From BOG-908 sp963751795 (lineage in GTDB: Bacteria; Pseudomonadota; Alphaproteobacteria; Acetobacterales; Acetobacteraceae), in contig CAVVVI010000003.1 in the NCBI GenBank assembly GCA_963751795.1, positions 1-64,000 on the forward strand: a stretch of DNA of 64,000 nucleotides. The letters are read 5' to 3'. The translations under genes and the position numbers were made by a program. Within the stretch, counting starts at the first letter, position 1; the number at the start of each line of letters is the position of its first letter. The notes beneath the pieces are model-generated. The model saw nothing but the letters and a program-made list of their open reading frames with translations. It had not been told where the DNA came from and ran no database searches. Shown here in pieces: positions 8,162-16,439 of this stretch.

Positions 8162-8207
8162 GTTGCCAAGGTTGGGGTCGAGGGTTCGAATCCCTTCGCC
8201 CGCTCCA
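8162..8207 (+). other. Attachment junction: 3' half of tRNA-Gly(GCC)
   Basis: From the anticodon loop TTGCCAA (anticodon GCC at 8164-8166) through the T-arm GGGTTCGAATCCC to the CCA end at 8207, the sequence matches a bacterial tRNA-Gly(GCC). The 5' half does not: the bases before 8162 cannot form the D-arm or pair with the acceptor strand. This is the typical leftover from an integrase that recombines within a tRNA gene. From the orientation, the element lies to the left and the intact tRNA should be at its other end, outside the window. Confidence 0.85.
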
Positions 8208-8340
8208 GATTGTTCCGACTGTGTGGTCTGCTGTATGCATACTCACGACCGTCCGGACCGTAAATCATCTTCTGCACAAGCCGCCAGAACCACCGCAATT
8301 GAGTGTGCTGGCGCGTTGCTGCATCAGGTCGTCGGCACGC

Positions 8341-9804
8341 TTAGAACTGCAGATGGATGCGCCCTGCAAAAATATGCACCGGTCCGCGATCAACATTGTA
8401 GGCGGGGTGGTTGACCAGTTGGTAGTCGGCGCTGAGGTTCACGCCGCTGCGAACGGCAAAGCTGTAGAACGTCTCGAGGATCTGCTCCGGTCCGGCATTG
8501 AGCAACTTGCCGTCGCCGATCAGCACGCCCAGAAAGCCCTGCGCGAGGTAATTTTTCCGGGCCTTGCTGATGTCGTTGACGACGAACGCGATGCCGAGCG
8601 TGTCGTCGGCCCGGCCCCAGCGATTGCCGGCGAGCGAGAGCCCTGCGGAGAGCGAGCGGTCCACCTCGGTGAAATCATAGGTTTCGGTGCGGCCATCCGA
8701 CAGGCTGGCGCGTAGGAAGGCGCCGAGGTCGGTGGTCAGCGGCTGTTCGACGTTGAGGCCGACGCCAACCTTGCTGCGCAGGTGCCGGACCGCTTCGGCG
8801 TCGACGCCCGATGCGGCCGGGTTGGCGGTGAAGTAGCGCGCGAGCTCCGAGAAATGGGCGAGTTTGGCGCGGGTCAGATAGCCCAGCAGCTTGAACTTGC
8901 CAGACTGGCCCAGAACCTCGTAGCGCGCTTCTGCTTCAGCCAGCACCTGGAACTGGCGGCCGAGCGGGAACTCCTCGAATTTGGAGTTGGGTGTGACCGA
9001 GCCGTCAAAGACGCCCGCACGCAACGTCCACCACGCCTTGTATAGTTCGGCCGACGCGCCGTACGAGTAACCCCAGGCGTCGGCCACGTAATCGAACGCG
9101 CCGCCGTCGATGACCGTCCAGTTGAAAAAGTCGTTGCGCGCGTCGTGCGCGTATTTGTTGGTGTCGAACACATCGACGACGCTGAACTTGCCGATGGTTG
9201 CAACCAGGCGGTCGCTGGCCTCGCTGCCGCCCAGCTGATTGAGATCCGGCGCGACAGTCTCGGTGGCACCGCCCAGCCCGATCGTCTGGCGCAGGAACAG
9301 CCGCGGCAGGCGGACATAGGGGATGGCTGCGCCCACCTTGTAGGCCTCGGCGCTCGGATAGCCGGCAATGCCGATCGTGTTGTTCAGGCCGAAGCCCTGG
9401 TCCATCTCCGCATTCACCCAGATCTCCGCGCCGCGCCACGGCCGCACGCCGCCGAACAGCGTCAGATCGAAGGTTTCCGCACCGCGGCGACCGGAATCGA
9501 GGCTGTTGGGTCCGCTATAGGCGGCGTGGAAGCCGGGGTGGAACTGGTCCACGAAAGTGGCCTGGCCGTGGATGGCGTATTGTTCGAAGACCGCCGGCGT
9601 GTTGGGCGCCGTGGACGCGGTGGAGATGTCCGATTGCGGAGCGGCGGCTTGGGGCGCCGCCGCCGGCCCGCCTTCCGGCGTCGCCCCCGGGGGCGCTGCG
9701 CGGCCGCATGCAGGCCAGGCAAGCGCCGCAGCGACGATGACGACCGCGGCTGCACGTGACGCAAACGCCGGCAGTGCCGAGGGCTGATGAGGGCGGTGGC
9801 ACAT
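8341..9804 (-). CDS. Carbohydrate-type outer-membrane porin (OprB-like)
   Basis: Protein of 487 aa from ATG 9804. A signal peptide with a hydrophobic run (AAAVVIVAAALAW) is followed by an alanine/proline-rich linker and a long beta-barrel. Features of the OprB-like carbohydrate porins are GKFSVVDVFDTNKYAHDARN, FFNWTVIDGGAFDYVADAWG and the terminal aromatic residue LQF, the outer-membrane assembly signal. OprB-type channels let sugars through the outer membrane. It is the first chromosomal gene right of the element junction and faces it convergently. Confidence 0.8.
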   Translation of the reverse strand: MCHRPHQPSALPAFASRAAAVVIVAAALAWPACGRAAPPGATPEGGPAAAPQAAAPQSDISTASTAPNTPAVFEQYAIHGQATFVDQFHPGFHAAYSGPNSLDSGRRGAETFDLTLFGGVRPWRGAEIWVNAEMDQGFGLNNTIGIAGYPSAEAYKVGAAIPYVRLPRLFLRQTIGLGGATETVAPDLNQLGGSEASDRLVATIGKFSVVDVFDTNKYAHDARNDFFNWTVIDGGAFDYVADAWGYSYGASAELYKAWWTLRAGVFDGSVTPNSKFEEFPLGRQFQVLAEAEARYEVLGQSGKFKLLGYLTRAKLAHFSELARYFTANPAASGVDAEAVRHLRSKVGVGLNVEQPLTTDLGAFLRASLSDGRTETYDFTEVDRSLSAGLSLAGNRWGRADDTLGIAFVVNDISKARKNYLAQGFLGVLIGDGKLLNAGPEQILETFYSFAVRSGVNLSADYQLVNHPAYNVDRGPVHIFAGRIHLQF

Positions 9805-10141
9805 GGGCAAGACTCTGCAGCGGGGGCGGCACGTGCCGCGTATGGCGGCCCGTGCTGACCGGCGCAACAGCTATCCGGCCAGCCGCGGCGCGGGGTGGCC
9901 CGAATGCAGAGACGTTCCGCGCGGCAGAAGCTTAGGTGTTGCCGTTCGACTGCATAGCGGCGGCATCCCGGAGCCTAGGAGGCGGCATCAAGGCTAAGAG
10001 CGGACTTTACAGTTCTTTCTGCCTTTACACGAACCTTGGTGTACGGATTTACAGCATTCACGACCTCGACGCCGAACGTCGATGAAACATGCCGCGCGGC
10101 GTGCGTAGATGCTGCAACGACCACGCCACGGAGCGCACATC
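9805..10141. other. Intergenic region between divergent porin and small gene
   Basis: No gene is seen. It contains three TTTACA hexamers (10006-10011, 10024-10029 and 10048-10053) that could be -35 elements or binding-site half repeats. The start signals of both flanking genes must lie here. Confidence 0.4.
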
Positions 10142-10270
10142 ATGACCTACCCGGCCCCTGCCTACGACGCTTACGACGACGGCCTGGTCCACAGCCACGA
10201 CTGGTCGCGCAACACGCCCCCGGGCGGCGAGCACACCGAGCGCGCTTTGGACGAGATCGCCGGCGAGTAA
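10142..10270 (+). CDS. Small acidic protein, 42 aa
   Basis: ATG at 10142, TAA at 10268-10270, with GGAG nine bases upstream of the start. The peptide begins MTYPAPAYDAYDDGL and ends ALDEIAGE. It is rich in Asp, Tyr and His, has no membrane segment or signal peptide, and shows the strong G/C third-position bias of real genes here. Function unknown. It stands alone, divergent from the porin. Confidence 0.55.
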   Translation: MTYPAPAYDAYDDGLVHSHDWSRNTPPGGEHTERALDEIAGE

Positions 10271-10589
10271 TGCCACGGCGCCCCCGTTAGGCCAGCTGGA
10301 AGTATCACTCCAGCCCGTAACTTCGATGTCGGTACCGCGTCAGCGATTGCGGCTTCGGCCAAGGGAGGTTCCACTCCTCCCAACGCCATTCGATGCCGGC
10401 GCGTTGGTCGGCTCCATCCAGTGCGAGTGCTCGCCCCGCGCGGCCGCGGGTCACCGAAACATGCGGGCTACACGTCAGCTCGCACCAGGCAGCCGCGGAC
10501 TCGAACCTCAAAAAGCCAGTCACTGGCGCAGCACGTCGGCGAAAGCCCCGATCCCGCCAGCGGGAAGCGGCTTTGCCGTCGCTCAAACC
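10271..10589. other. Intergenic stretch without a recognisable gene
   Basis: Only short frames without family features or ribosome sites are seen on either strand. A short inverted repeat CTGGA-N8-TCCAG lies near 10300. Confidence 0.4.
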
Positions 10590-10877
10590 TCAAACATCAT
10601 CCACAAAATCGCCGCCCAGCGTGTTCATCGAGGCGCGCGCATACAATTCCTCGGCCGGCTCATCATCCTCCAGCGGGTGCGCCAGCCGGTTGAACCAGGC
10701 AGTTGTCGGCGCATCGCACAGGAACCCGTCGAGCCAATCGATCCGCTCGCCGTCGTGGTTCCAGAAATCCGCGAACAGATCCATCGTCCGCAGGCCACCG
10801 CCGGCCGACCACAGGATCGCGCCGGGCACGCCGTCGCGGCCGAGATTGCCGGGGCCGAGCGCCACCGCGGGGGTCAT
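10590..10877 (-). CDS. Small acidic protein coupled to the GT-C gene
   Basis: Protein of 95 aa. Its ATG (10877-10875) overlaps the stop of the upstream membrane-protein gene as ATGA. The sequence is acidic at the C-terminus (LEDDEPAEELYA and GGDFVDD) and rich in aromatic residues (DLFADFWNHDGERIDWLDGF). No signal peptide or membrane segment is visible. I do not recognise the family. The tight coupling suggests it works with the sedolisin or the glycosyltransferase-like protein before it. Confidence 0.65.
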   Translation of the reverse strand: MTPAVALGPGNLGRDGVPGAILWSAGGGLRTMDLFADFWNHDGERIDWLDGFLCDAPTTAWFNRLAHPLEDDEPAEELYARASMNTLGGDFVDDV

Positions 10878-12271
10878 GCGCACCGGCCCATGCGTTGGCC
10901 GAGCCACACCAGGCCCAACGCACCAGATACGGCGTAGGCCGGGATCAGCAGCAGGTTGTAGCGCACCTGGTTCACGGCCACGGCCGCATTGAACGCCAGC
11001 ATGAACCAGGCCGGCCACGCCAGCAGCAGGAAGCCAGGCTGCCAGAACGCATCGCTTTCTCTCCTTGCCCAGGGCCGCGCCACCCAGCTGCAGGCCAGCG
11101 CGGGCCAGAGCAGGATGAAGCCCCACCAATGCGCCACGTAAGCGCCGCGCAGCGCCAGCGGCATGCTGACCAGAGCGTGCCACATCGGCATCGCGAGGAT
11201 GTAGTGGTTCATGAGGTAGCCGAGGTGATGCTCGTAGCCGCCAGCCGCCTGCAAGGTCTCCGGCAGCATATGGCGCAAGCCCAGAACATAGAACGAGCTG
11301 GGCTGGTCGTCCCAGCCGAACCGGTCGCAGGCATGCGCCCCGAGCAGATACGCGCCCAGCCCCGTGCCGTCCGGCAGCCAGCACAGATAGGCCCGGCCGT
11401 ATTCCCGCCAGTCCATCGTGTCGAAAGCGATGCGCTGCACGAGCGTGTGGCTGTCGTAGCCATAGGTGAGCGCCGCGCGCCCCATCACCACTTCGTTGCG
11501 CAGCAGCCAGGGCGCGAGCGTCAGCCCGGCGGCCACGCCGAAGGCGGCCAAAGGCGGCCAGCCGCGCCGGCCAGCCAGGGCCGCTCCGGCCAGCACGGTT
11601 GCAGGGATCAGATACAGGTAGGCGGGGCGCGTGAGCGCGGCCAGTGCGAGCAGCGCGGCCGCGGCCGCGGCCCAGCGCAGCGCGGGGCGGAAGGTGGCCG
11701 ACAGGCAGCGCAGGCCGGCGGCCATGGCGGCGGTGGCCAGGGTCAGGCTGGTCATCTCCGTCATCAGGTAATTCACCGAACGCAGCAGCAGCGGCGCCGC
11801 CCCGCCGGCCAATGCCACGGCCAGCCACGCCGTCTGCATCCCGCCGATGGCTGCCGCCATCCACCACACCAACCACAAGAACCCGGCCAGCTCGATGAAC
11901 TGCAGTCCGCGCAGGCTGGGCGCCGCGCGCGGGCAGCCGGCATCGTGTCCCGCGCTGGCCACCAGGCAGTCGATACCCTGCCGCAAGCCTCCGTCCACCG
12001 CAGCGGCGCCAGCCACCAGCATCGGATAGAGCGGGGCGAACCGCATGCCGGGCGGCCGCGGGCCGGGTCCGGCGAACATGTAGCCGTCGGTGAATCGACG
12101 CTGATGCAGCAGGTCATTGGCGATGCCGAGGTAGAAGGGCTGGTCGAACGCGTTGAGCGGCTGCACCCGCTGGTTGCGCCAGAGCAGCCCGGTGGCCAGC
12201 AGGATCAGCCCGAGCGCCAGCCAGCCAGCCCGGCGCCGCTGCAAGGCGGGCGCCGGTGCGGCTGGCCTCAA
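10874..12271 (-). CDS. GT-C-type multi-pass membrane protein (glycosyltransferase-like)
   Basis: About 465 aa with roughly ten hydrophobic segments. The first (WLALGLILLATGLLW) is followed by a loop with NAFDQPFYLGIANDLL, then RFAPLYPMLVAG. This resembles the acidic loop after the first helix of polyisoprenyl-phosphate-dependent GT-C glycosyltransferases such as ArnT/PMT-like proteins. The start is taken as TTG 12271, which overlaps the TGA of the sedolisin gene by four bases; no ATG fits. The longer open frame upstream is a shadow of the protease gene. Substrate unknown; the assignment rests on topology and loop resemblance. Confidence 0.65.
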   Translation of the reverse strand: MRPAAPAPALQRRRAGWLALGLILLATGLLWRNQRVQPLNAFDQPFYLGIANDLLHQRRFTDGYMFAGPGPRPPGMRFAPLYPMLVAGAAAVDGGLRQGIDCLVASAGHDAGCPRAAPSLRGLQFIELAGFLWLVWWMAAAIGGMQTAWLAVALAGGAAPLLLRSVNYLMTEMTSLTLATAAMAAGLRCLSATFRPALRWAAAAAALLALAALTRPAYLYLIPATVLAGAALAGRRGWPPLAAFGVAAGLTLAPWLLRNEVVMGRAALTYGYDSHTLVQRIAFDTMDWREYGRAYLCWLPDGTGLGAYLLGAHACDRFGWDDQPSSFYVLGLRHMLPETLQAAGGYEHHLGYLMNHYILAMPMWHALVSMPLALRGAYVAHWWGFILLWPALACSWVARPWARRESDAFWQPGFLLLAWPAWFMLAFNAAVAVNQVRYNLLLIPAYAVSGALGLVWLGQRMGRCA

Positions 12272-13773
12272 CTTGTGGGCGCCGCCTGCAGCGCGGCCAA
12301 TACCTGCGTGCCCACCGGCGAGCCCAGCCCCGTCACTGGATCCCAGCCCGGCCCGGCCTGATAGGCGCCGTTGCTGCCGCTGACGATGTCGTTCAGCGCC
12401 GCAGGGTTGGCATACAGGATCGGGTTGATGAAACCGGCGCGGCGGCCGAGCGACTGGTTGCACAGCGCCACCAGCCCGGCCCAGAGCGGGGCGACGGCAC
12501 TGGTGCCGCCGACCACGGTGGGGCTGCCATCCACGCTGACCTGGTAGCCGGTGGCCGGATCGGCGTCGCCGGCCACATCCGGCACGCCCCGCATGGCGTT
12601 GGTGACGGTCGCGGACTGCCAGGCCGGCACGGCGAAATGGGCCGAATAGCCGCCACCGGTGGCCCCACCCTGGGCGCCGTTGTTCCACGCCACCTCGCTA
12701 CCCGGTCCGCCCGGCAGGCTGGTGCCGCCGCAGCCGAGCGCGTTGGGGCTGCTGGCGGGGAAGTCCACATGGTTCTGGCCATCGGCCGCGCCATCCGAGC
12801 TGCCATTGTCGCCGGAGGCCACGCACACGGTGATGCCGAGCGTCGCGGCCTGCGCCATGGCCTGGTCGATCGCGTCCAGATCCTGCACGGCATAGCCGGA
12901 TTCCGGCCCGCCCCAGCTGATGGAGATGACCGACGGGCTGTTGGCCGTGTCGTTGATCGCGGTGGAAATGGCGTCGTGGAAGCCCGCGCCCTGGTTGGGC
13001 GCGAAATAGACGACGATGTTGGCGGCCGGCGCCACCGTGCCGGCGATCTCGATATCGAGCTGCACTTCGCCATCGGCGCCGTTGGGGTCGGTGACGCCGC
13101 CATTGCCAGCGCCGTCCACGCCGACCGCGGTGAGCGTGCCGGTGCGCGCGATGCCGGCGCCGGTGAAATAAGCTGCGAGGTCGGCATCGGCGTAGCCGCC
13201 GCCGAGCTCGATCAGCGCGATCGTCTGGCCGGTGCCGTCCAGCCCGGCGGGAAAGCTGTAGGCGGCAGCCACCTGCGCGGGCGTGTAGCTGATCTGCGCC
13301 GCCGCCGCCGCCAGCGCGCGGAAATGCGGCCGGGCCACCGGGCGCTGGTCCAGGCCCATCACGGCCACCACGTCGGCGCTGATCTCGTCGGGCACGGTGA
13401 TATGGCCGGTGCGGGCGACGAATTGCCCGCCGGCGCCGTCCGCATACAGGCCGATTTCGTCCGGCTGGAAGGCGGCGATCGCCTGGGCGTAGGTGCCGCG
13501 CAGCTTCATCGTGTGGGCGGCCGCGTTCTCCTCGGCGACAGCCAGGCCGAAGCGCCCGGCCATCGTCCGCACGCGCGCCATCGCGTCGTCGGACGTGGCA
13601 TGCAGGGCGGCGTAGGTTTGCCGGCTGATCCCGGGGCCGCCGGCGTGGGTGGCGGCATCCAGCGGTGCCGCGGGGCGCAGCACGACGGTCAGCTGCACGG
13701 TGGCGGCCGGGTCCACATCGCCAAGGCGGGCTGCGCTGGGGGCTTGATGAAAACTGGCGCGAAAAGCAGGCAT
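12268..13773 (-). CDS. Sedolisin (S53) family serine-carboxyl protease
   Basis: 501 aa from ATG 13773, with GGAGGT six bases upstream. The N-terminal pro-domain (about 1-170) has the S53 pattern. The catalytic domain shows DGEVQLDIEIAG (catalytic Glu and Asp), SISWGGPES (oxyanion Asp region), VASGDNGSSDG, VPDVAGDADP, GGTSAVAPLWAGL (catalytic Ser) and the C-terminal calcium-site region DIVSGSNGAY to GWDPVTGLGSP. Sedolisins are acid-active, secreted, self-processing peptidases. No classical signal peptide is visible, as is common for bacterial kumamolisin-like enzymes. First gene of a three-gene coupled unit. Confidence 0.92.
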   Translation of the reverse strand: MPAFRASFHQAPSAARLGDVDPAATVQLTVVLRPAAPLDAATHAGGPGISRQTYAALHATSDDAMARVRTMAGRFGLAVAEENAAAHTMKLRGTYAQAIAAFQPDEIGLYADGAGGQFVARTGHITVPDEISADVVAVMGLDQRPVARPHFRALAAAAAQISYTPAQVAAAYSFPAGLDGTGQTIALIELGGGYADADLAAYFTGAGIARTGTLTAVGVDGAGNGGVTDPNGADGEVQLDIEIAGTVAPAANIVVYFAPNQGAGFHDAISTAINDTANSPSVISISWGGPESGYAVQDLDAIDQAMAQAATLGITVCVASGDNGSSDGAADGQNHVDFPASSPNALGCGGTSLPGGPGSEVAWNNGAQGGATGGGYSAHFAVPAWQSATVTNAMRGVPDVAGDADPATGYQVSVDGSPTVVGGTSAVAPLWAGLVALCNQSLGRRAGFINPILYANPAALNDIVSGSNGAYQAGPGWDPVTGLGSPVGTQVLAALQAAPTS

Positions 13774-13796
13774 GCAACGACCTCCGGTTGTGGGCC

Positions 13797-13814
13797 CGGG
13801 GCAACGCTGCCCCG
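13797..13814. repeat. Hairpin CGGGGCA-ACGC-TGCCCCG between divergent genes
   Basis: A perfect 7-base stem with a 4-base loop in the 97-base gap between the sedolisin and Smr starts. It could be an operator or a hairpin in the sedolisin leader mRNA. Confidence 0.4.
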
Positions 13815-13870
13815 AAGCGCGCGGAATGTCACGATGCGCCGTGGCGCCGGAGAAGCTACATGTTGGCGCA

Positions 13871-14413
13871 ATGCCGCCGCGCCCCCGCATGCTGAGTGAG
13901 ACCGACCGCGACATCTGGGCCGGCTACGTGCGCCATGTCCGCGCAATGGCCGGGCGCGCCGTGCCGGTGCCGCCGCGCCCCGCGCCGGCTGCTGCGGCGG
14001 GCGCCGTGGCCCCGCAAGCGGCAGCGCCGGCGCTGCCCGCGATGGCGCGCGGCCGCCCGGCCCCGGCGCTGGTGACCGGCCAGCAACCGGCGGGGCTGGA
14101 CAACGCAACCTGGGGCCGGCTGCGCGGCGGCAAGATGGTGCCCGCGCGCACGCTGGACCTGCACGGCAAGACGGCGCAGGCCGCGTTCCTGGCGCTGGAA
14201 CGGTTCCTGCTCGCCGCCCACGCCGAACAGCTGCGCTGCGTGGAGGTGATCACCGGCCGCGGCGCCGGCGAGGCGGGCGGCGTGATCCGGCGGGAGCTGC
14301 CGCTGTGGCTGAACCTGCCCCGACTGCGGCCGCTGGTGCTGGCCACCACGCATCCGCATCCGCGCAACGCCGGCAGCACGCTGCTGCTCATTCGCAGGAT
14401 CCGCGCCCGATGA
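13871..14413 (+). CDS. Smr-domain protein
   Basis: 180 aa from ATG 13871. An alanine/proline-rich linker is followed by the Smr core: TLDLHGKTAQAAFLALERFL, then VITGRG and a C-terminal RIRAR. The LDLHG and TGRG motifs mark Smr (small MutS-related) domains, which often have DNA or RNA nicking activity. Stand-alone alphaproteobacterial members are of unknown role. Its TGA overlaps the ATG of the regulator gene (ATGA), so the two are one transcript. Confidence 0.85.
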   Translation: MPPRPRMLSETDRDIWAGYVRHVRAMAGRAVPVPPRPAPAAAAGAVAPQAAAPALPAMARGRPAPALVTGQQPAGLDNATWGRLRGGKMVPARTLDLHGKTAQAAFLALERFLLAAHAEQLRCVEVITGRGAGEAGGVIRRELPLWLNLPRLRPLVLATTHPHPRNAGSTLLLIRRIRAR

Positions 14414-15303
14414 GCGCCGACCAGCTCAGCACCGACCTGATCGCCGTCGTTGTCGCCGTCACCGGCACCGACCCGCGGATCCTGACCATCGCGCGCGGGG
14501 GCGCCCTGCCGTCCGGCTCGTTCGAGAGCGGCCATCGGTCGCTGCAGGCCAGCCTCCGCTCCTGGGTGGAACGCCAGACCCACCAGCCGCTGGGCTATGT
14601 GGAGCAGCTCTACACCTTCGCCGACAGCGACCGCGGCGCCGGATCGGGGCGCGTGATGTCGGTGAGCTATCTCGGCCTGACGCGCGAGGCGCCGGTGCGC
14701 GGGCAGGATGCCGGCTGGCAGAGCTGGTACCGCTATTTCCCGTGGGAGGATCACCGCGCCGGGCCGCCGCCGATGCTCGAGGGCATCCACGCGGCCCTGC
14801 GGCGCTGGGCCGATACCCCGGACCGGCAGCAGCGCGCCACCATCACCTTCGCGCAGGATGGCCGCGCCTGGAACGAGGAGCTGGTGCTGCAGCGCTACGA
14901 ACTGCTTTTCGAGGCCGGGCTGGTCGCCGAGCGCCTGCGCCGTGGCGGCGAGCCGCCGGCCAGCTTGGCGCAGGGCGATGCGATGGCGCTGGACCACCGC
15001 CGCATCCTGGCCACCGGCATCGCCAGGCTGCGCACGAAGATCAAGTACCGCCCGGTCTTCTTCGAGCTGATGCCGGACAGCTTCACGCTGCTGCAGCTGC
15101 AGCAGACGGTCGAGGCGCTGGCCGGGCGGCGGCTGCATAAGCAGAATTTCCGCCGACTGATCGACACGCAGCAATTGGTGGAGGAGACGGGCGCCGTCTC
15201 GCTTGAAACCGGCGGCCGGCCGGCCAAGCTGTTCCGCTTCAGGGGCGACGTGCAGGCTGAACGCGCGATTGCCGGAACCAAGCTGCCGCTGTTGCGAAGC
15301 TGA
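14410..15303 (+). CDS. NrtR/NadQ-like Nudix-related regulator of NAD biosynthesis
   Basis: 297 aa. The N-terminal two thirds is a Nudix-like fold (LGYVEQLYTFADSDR, VMSVSYLGLTR) lacking a clear Nudix box, so it should sense a ligand rather than hydrolyse one. The C-terminal third (PVFFELMPDSFTLLQLQQTV, then KQNFRRLIDTQQLV and GRPAKLFRF) is the winged helix typical of this regulator group. It lies directly upstream of nadABC, and two palindromes stand between it and nadA. In related bacteria Nudix-type regulators (NrtR, NadQ) repress NAD synthesis genes. The name nadQ is plausible, but the family call rests on sequence resemblance and context. Confidence 0.85.
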   Translation: MSADQLSTDLIAVVVAVTGTDPRILTIARGGALPSGSFESGHRSLQASLRSWVERQTHQPLGYVEQLYTFADSDRGAGSGRVMSVSYLGLTREAPVRGQDAGWQSWYRYFPWEDHRAGPPPMLEGIHAALRRWADTPDRQQRATITFAQDGRAWNEELVLQRYELLFEAGLVAERLRRGGEPPASLAQGDAMALDHRRILATGIARLRTKIKYRPVFFELMPDSFTLLQLQQTVEALAGRRLHKQNFRRLIDTQQLVEETGAVSLETGGRPAKLFRFRGDVQAERAIAGTKLPLLRS

Positions 15304-15328
15304 CGGTCGCGGCCAGCGACGCCGGGCC

Positions 15329-15359
15329 TTGACACGCCTTATGCTCAGGCCCAGCATAA
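15329..15359 (+). promoter_or_regulatory. Promoter with operator palindrome 1 upstream of nadA
   Basis: A perfect -35 TTGACA (15329-15334) is followed by the palindrome TTATGCT-N7-AGCATAA (15339-15359), whose right arm falls at the -10 position. A regulator bound here would block polymerase. Confidence 0.65.
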
Positions 15360-15365
15360 CTCAGC

Positions 15366-15395
15366 AGAGAGGCCGCGAACGGCTTCTCTCTTTTT
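15366..15395 (+). terminator. Hairpin terminator between the two palindromes (attenuator or gene end)
   Basis: A 10-base stem with one G-T pair (AGAGAGGCCG 15366-15375, CGGCTTCTCT 15380-15389), a CGAA loop, then CTTTTT to 15395. It ends transcripts coming from the regulator gene. It is also downstream of the TTGACA promoter, so it could attenuate nadA. Confidence 0.75.
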
Positions 15396-15405
15396 GGCTG
15401 CTAAA

Positions 15406-15422
15406 ATGCTCAATATGAGCAT
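15406..15422 (+). promoter_or_regulatory. Operator palindrome 2 in the nadA leader
   Basis: ATGCTCA-ATA-TGAGCAT is a perfect 7+3+7 palindrome, 30 bases before the nadA start. It shares the ATGCT/AGCAT arms with palindrome 1, so the same regulator probably binds both. Confidence 0.7.
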
Positions 15423-15451
15423 AACAACGAAGCCGTCCAGGAGCGCCCGCC

Positions 15452-16414
<963 letters not shown>

Positions 16415-16439
16415 GGCTCAGCAAGTACGGAACGTTCAG

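Noticed and set aside
7965..8298. Minus-strand frames across the tRNA-Gly fragment containing GRRDSNPRP and AKGFEPST
   Set aside because: These are the well-known false proteins read antisense through a tRNA T-arm; the attachment fragment explains them.
10006..10053. Three TTTACA hexamers considered as tandem promoters
   Set aside because: No matching -10 boxes at proper spacing could be found with confidence; mentioned only as content of the gap.
10305..10586. 93-codon minus-strand frame between the 42-aa and 95-aa genes
   Set aside because: Arg/Trp-rich, without ribosome site or family features.
10703..12361. 552-codon plus-strand frame opposite the GT-C gene
   Set aside because: Low-complexity Arg/Gln/His composition typical of an antisense shadow in high-GC DNA; the minus frame has membrane helices and gene overlaps.
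12256..13899. 547-codon plus-strand frame opposite the sedolisin gene
   Set aside because: Gly/Arg/His-rich shadow; the minus strand encodes all S53 motifs.
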